Assembly: GCA_029718625.1 (NCBI GenBank)
Contig: CM056376.1
Coordinates: 95,621,705-95,685,704, forward strand
Reading direction: 5' to 3'
DNA: 64,000 nt
From: Synaphobranchus kaupii
Taxonomy: Eukaryota; Chordata; Actinopteri; Anguilliformes; Synaphobranchidae
Position numbers and translations under genes: made by a program. Below the pieces are notes generated by a model. The model searched no databases and was not told the DNA's origin. It worked only from the letters and a program-made list of their open reading frames with translations. Within the stretch, counting starts at the first letter, position 1; each line of letters opens with the position of its first letter. Of the stretch, positions 59,869-64,000 are shown piece after piece.

Positions 59869-61273
59869 TGTAATGGTTACACTGGGACATTTTGGGACTC
59901 TGGCTTTCTGATCATGAGACTGGGCCCCGTGCGGAGTCGTTCACAATTAACACTCCTGATCAGACTGAGGCACAATGGAGTGTCTGTACCCTTCTTCATG
60001 TGACTCTGAGATGAACACAGACTGCTTGATCAATCAGGCAGCGGGTTTGGCAAGAACACCCCCCTCTTTAGAGAAGGAGAGGGGAGATCCCAATTTAACA
60101 CACACACACCCTGAGGTGATTGCAAATAGCTGGTCCATCTATGTTTCATTGTTGATTCCAAGGGAATGAGCCAATCTATTGTATGGGTGCCCTAAAGCCA
60201 TCTATCAATTGGGATCAAAGGGATTTTGACCATAAAAACCCATGTAACTTTACCAACTTTGCTCTGATGGGAAAGACGCAGTCTGACCCCTACCAGACGC
60301 ACCACTGAACCCGGACGGCTCTGATGGGAAAGACGCAGTCTGACCCTTACCAGACACACCACTGAACCTGGACGGCTCTGATGGGAAAGACGCAGTCTTA
60401 CGCCTGCCAGATGCACCACTGAAACCCTGACGGACTTCTGCGTTTCCCAACCCGCATCTCGCCTGATCACGAGACAGAGTTGGCCTGCCACCGTCCACAG
60501 AATAAACCAAGCTGGTTTATTCTCAACAGCTGTTTTGAGGACACGTTTCTTCAAACTGTTCCTCTACTGTCTCCCTTGCGGCCGGACCCAAGTGGAGATC
60601 TGTGCACGTTCACGTCGACCTGACTGGAAACCTGTCGCGACCTGACTTCGGTGAAGAAGTCTCAAGGAGTCCACGCACCTGCTGGGACCTTGGATCAGCT
60701 GACGAGCTGACATCACTTACGGAATTGGGACTGGCCTCCCTTTGTTACCGTTAAGTATTGAAAAGCATTTTATTTAGCATTGACATCAATTGATAGGCTA
60801 GCATGTAATACCCAGTTGAGGTTATTTTACTGTTGGTTCCTACTGTTGTTTGTATTTTGTTTTTCTATGCGCGTTTCGGTCGGGAATAAACAATTTCCCT
60901 GACCTCATAGTTTTACACTGTTAAAACTTTATATTTATGAGACTGATAAAACGAGCTAACCACAAAATATAGTTTAGCATGTCATTAACCCATAACACAA
61001 ACTAACCCTTGTTAATGGTAGGACTGTTAGCTTCTATATTTAGCCGTCACATAATTATCATTTCCTCTGATTAAGATTAAGTCATAGAATGTTATATCAA
61101 TTATTGTTTCTATTATTCACATATTCATAGTTGTAGCCAATAAAACATGTAATTTTTCCAACCCATTGTCGTGTCTACGTTATTTCACTAAGTTGGGCTC
61201 TACTGACTTATAGAATTCTAATTGAGTGTTGAACTTAATTCATTCTGAATAAAAGTGACCAAACCTCACTACA
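59869..61273 (+). mobile_element. Solo LTR, 1,405 bp, nested in the hAT
   Basis: Begins TGTAATGG and ends CCTCACTACA, flanked by the 4-bp repeat CTAG (59865-59868 and 61274-61277). Three tandem 57-bp units lie at 60262-60434 (each CTCTGATGGGAAAGACGCAG). AATAAA occurs near 60886. A 4-bp duplication would suit some Gypsy or Bel/Pao elements, but there is no internal gene to decide. Confidence 0.8.
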
Positions 61274-61639
61274 CTAGGCAGACAGAGTTTTTACCCCTAA
61301 ATACTGTTGCACGAATTGCTGCAGTGTGCATGTGACTTGTGACATGCAGGTGCATGTGACCTGTGTTATGCAGAAATTTAGGCCGCATTTAGGCCTTATA
61401 ACAAGCCAAATAATAAAAAATAAAAAATAAAACCTAAATAAGAAATCTAGGTATTTTTCTAAACAAACTGAGAATGTGAGTAGGCTTACATTATATAAGT
61501 GAATAAATGAACTTAATGTTTTGGCATAAATACAATATCGCCATCAGGACACATCAGCAAATACTGTAGCTATGTAGGCTATAGACCTCCGGTTCTGAAA
61601 TGGGACATTTAGCCGTAGCCTAAGAATAGCGTAGGAATC

Positions 61640-61890
61640 TAAACATGTAAAAAGCCACGTGGAATACTTGCAACTTGCTCTAAGAATTCCAGCTCATTTT
61701 GTAATTATAGCTGGGCTATATTTCTGCAGAATGTCATGCCCTGGAATAAGAAAACTATGGGTTTGCGTTCATAATTACTCCTTGTCAATTATCCTTACCC
61801 TATCCACGGTCGTCCCTTAGTGGTAGTAGTTCGCGTCCCAATTATAGTAGCCTATTCATATTTCTCTGAAATTATAAATTAATTTACTAC
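61640..61890 (-). repeat. Inverted copy of hAT-internal sequence
   Basis: Reverse complement of 53280-53364 joined to 59257-59420. The junction skips the whole foldback element, which supports its later insertion. Confidence 0.8.
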
Positions 61891-61959
61891 TTTAAAAACA
61901 AGCCGACATTTTTACAACTACTGTAGGATATAAGCAGAGTTCAACTATTTATCCTCATC

Positions 61960-62104
61960 TAAACCCTTGCCCTGGACCTGTTAGCGATGCCTGCATCCCA
62001 GGTCTTTGCAGAGCGGGTTTTTAGTGCCACAGGTGGCCTTACCTGTGGCCACCATGGCAAGGCTCACCCTGGAAAGAAGTGCTTACCTTAAAATGAATCA
62101 CTGA
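61960..62104 (+). pseudogene. hAT transposase C-terminus (hATC dimerisation domain), broken
   Basis: One frame reads MPASQVFAERVFSATGG, the hallmark of hATC. A second frame continues MARLTLERSAYLKMNH and then a stop. The two are joined by a frameshift near 62045. Confidence 0.75.
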
Positions 62105-63270
62105 AGTAATGGTAATGAATGGAACTGGCGATGGGGGAATTTACTTGTGTGAGCACTGGGTGTGGTTGGCATTGCAAGGCCATTAATTGATTGATTGATT
62201 TATGTTTTAGGTTTTTTTTTTTGTTTTTTTTTATTCTGATGGCATTTTTGGTGGATTCAATAAATCAATATACATATGCCAAATAAATAATGTTACATGT
62301 CTCAACTTACATGTCTCAAAGCATTAGCCTACAACTTAAAGAGGGATATCATGAAATCTACAAAATTAAAAATATAGTGTTGGACAGTTGAATAAATATT
62401 TCTGCATATGTATTACATTATCCCTCAAGACAGAAACAAGAGAAAATAGTTAGCCCTATCCCTTAGTCTGTAATGGTGTGAACTTTCACAATGGGAGCTA
62501 AACCTTTGAACAATTGCCTTCATTTACTAGTTCAATGTGTAAGCAGTGTAAGAAATAAAGTTAATTTAGTTAATCCCTTAGTCTGTAATGGTGTGAACTT
62601 TCACAATGGGAGCTAAACCTTTAAACAATTACCTTAATTTACTAGTTCAATGTGTAAGCAGTGTAAGAAATAAAGTTAATTTGGGTTTAAATGTGTGGAC
62701 AAATATTATAGGAGAACATAAAATATAATATGATATAATATTTACCATTTGGTGGGCACAGGGGGCAAGGCTAACTATTTGCTGTATGGAGAAAGTAGCA
62801 AACACTCAGAAATATTTATTTCAGCTGTCCGTGGTGATATAAGTAACACATTTGAATTATTAAAATGAGTGGTATCCCCCTTCACTGAAACATAGTGTAC
62901 CTGATCATACAACCTACCTACAACCTTCTACCATTTTGTGTCCAATTTGAACAGCCTGCTTTTACATCTGACGAAAATTAGACTTGCGTTTTTGTCAACA
63001 AAAATGTATCTTTTTTTTTAGACTAAAATGTTCAGATTTGTTGTTGACTACAACTAGACTAAAATGTCCACATAATTTTTGTGGACTAAAACTAGACCAT
63101 ATGTCCATAGCTATTGATGACTAAAAGGAGATGAAATGTCCAGATAGTTTTTTGTCAACTAAAATAAACTAAAACTATGAAAGATAAAATTGACTAAATG
63201 TGATTAAAACTCACTTGCACTTTTCTCACATGACTAAAACAAAAAAGTCAGTTTAAAACACTGCCAAAAT
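62105..63270. other. hAT 3' non-coding region
   Basis: AT-rich. It contains a direct duplication of 115 bp (62460-62574 and 62575-62685, beginning CCCTTAGTCTG) and, toward the end, repeated GACTAAAA subterminal motifs. Confidence 0.7.
62460..62685. repeat. Tandem duplication of a 115-bp unit
   Basis: Two copies with only a few differences, each running from CCCTTAGTCTGTAATGG to AAGAAATAAAGTTAATTT. Confidence 0.9.
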
Positions 63271-63286
63271 GAACACTGTTCAGAAC

Positions 63287-63730
63287 CCAGAAAAGAAAAG
63301 ATAAACCTAAAATATAAACCTTGGAAATCAGTTAATTTGTCCTAGTGTGTAATAAAAACCACTAACTGATAATGTTATCATTTTGCAACTAGTTTTTCCC
63401 GCAGTGCTTTGTAGGCTACAAATTTGTAACAAACCAGGGTCGTAGGCCTATTCCACAAAACAGGATTACCAAATTATCCAGATAGGTTCATTGAGAACGA
63501 TAAGGCTGTATCATCCCTATTTTTATACAGTCTATGGTATCGTCACATGAGATTTCAGTCGATGAAAATGCACTAGAATCTTGTTTAGGTGATTTAGTCA
63601 TAACAGCTACACATATTGTTAGCTGTTGATACTGAAGAATGTTTCTGGGGTTATTTCATGGTATTATTTTACAGTTATCTGGCAAACTTGCTTGCTTGCT
63701 TGCTTGCTTTGCGGAATACACCCCGGGTAG
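63287..63730. other. Flank of the hAT insertion, no gene
   Basis: Contains a (CTTG)n run of about six units at 63688-63708. No coding region recognised. Confidence 0.5.
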
Positions 63731-63738
63731 GTCTATAT

Positions 63739-63942
63739 CAGGGGTCTTCAACTTTATCCCGCAAGGTCCGGTGTGGGTGCGGGCTTTTGTTCCAACCAAG
63801 CAGTTACACACCTGATTCTACTAATCAAGGTCCTTAGCAAAGACTCTAGTTATTGATTAGTAGAATCAGGTGTGAAACTGCTTGGTTGGAACAAAAGTCC
63901 GCACCCACACTGGCCCTTGCGGGATAAGGTTGAAGACCCCTG
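63739..63942. mobile_element. hAT-type MITE, 204 bp
   Basis: Ends CAGGGGTCTTCAACTT and its inverse AGACCCCTG, arms nearly fully inverted (ACCTGATTCTACTAATCAAG). A perfect 8-bp duplication GTCTATAT lies at 63731-63738 and 63943-63950. Confidence 0.95.
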
Positions 63943-64000
63943 GTCTATATAGACTAGAGCAGAGGTGTTCGTAATTTTCTGACGTGACTTTGGGTGTTTT

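Larger units (their letters stand above)
51834..63278 (+). mobile_element. hAT transposon, 11.4 kb including nested insertions
   Basis: The element begins CAGTGTTAATTTTGTC and ends TGAACACTG (inverted terminus CAGTGTTCATTTTGGC), with a perfect 8-bp target duplication TTCAGAAC at 51826-51833 and 63279-63286. Remnants of its transposase lie at both ends: a BED-type zinc finger (52363-52560) and the hATC dimerisation domain (61960-62104). Subterminal regions at both ends carry repeated GACTAAA motifs. Most of the length is insertions: 53365-59250 and 59869-61273. Confidence 0.9.

Noticed and set aside
60192..60554. 120-aa repeat protein with three similar segments
   Set aside because: It translates the three 57-bp tandem units of a solo LTR on the antisense strand.

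Overview
The window is vertebrate nuclear DNA and almost certainly from a teleost fish. The genes have short exons with GT..AG introns. The repeats are typical of fish: L2-type LINE tails, a 5S-rRNA-derived SINE, Tc1 elements, hAT MITEs, TTAA-flanked elements, solo LTRs and CA/GT microsatellites. I cannot name the species. No prokaryotic, organellar or viral genes were seen.

Layout. 1-17.3 kb is a nested mobile-element graveyard. It holds an L2 tail, a GGGCCCTATCTT-ended repeat family in inverted and tandem copies, a 5S-SINE, a solo LTR that itself carries a complete Tc1 element with an intact 342-aa transposase, a tandem duplication one copy of which carries a second solo LTR, and a TTAA element with a broken exon. 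17.3-31.4 kb is mostly non-coding, with a deleted Tc1 copy, an L2 fragment, two more LTR-like insertions and microsatellites. 31.9-36.2 kb and 38.7-43.9 kb hold two tandem paralogous TRIM (RING, B-box2, coiled coil, PRY-SPRY) E3 ubiquitin ligase genes. Their six-exon structures are the same (417/96/231/23/119/about 550 nt), and each has a GAAANNGAAA interferon-response-like motif upstream. Intron 1 of the first contains a 1.16-kb Tc1-type palindrome. Intron 1 of the second contains a stack of nested TTAA elements. 45.2-47.0 kb holds a four-exon gene for a 233-aa secreted protein with a cytidine-deaminase zinc motif (HAE ... PCx3C). It resembles the secreted AID/APOBEC-like deaminases described in fishes, and it is the most interesting gene in the window. 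48.5-50.2 kb is a Tc1 element with 248-bp terminal inverted repeats and one nonsense codon. 51.8-63.3 kb is a single 11.4-kb hAT transposon, recognised by a perfect 8-bp target duplication and by BED-finger and hATC remnants at its two ends. It is swollen by nested insertions: a 5.9-kb foldback element that contains two further elements, and a 1.4-kb solo LTR.

How the genes fit together. The three host genes (two TRIM ligases and a secreted deaminase-fold protein) lie within 15 kb on the same strand. All belong to families linked to innate immunity, so this looks like a small immune-type gene neighbourhood embedded in fast-turning-over repeat DNA. Exon structures were derived by hand from splice sites, reading frame and paralogue comparison; no transcript evidence was available.
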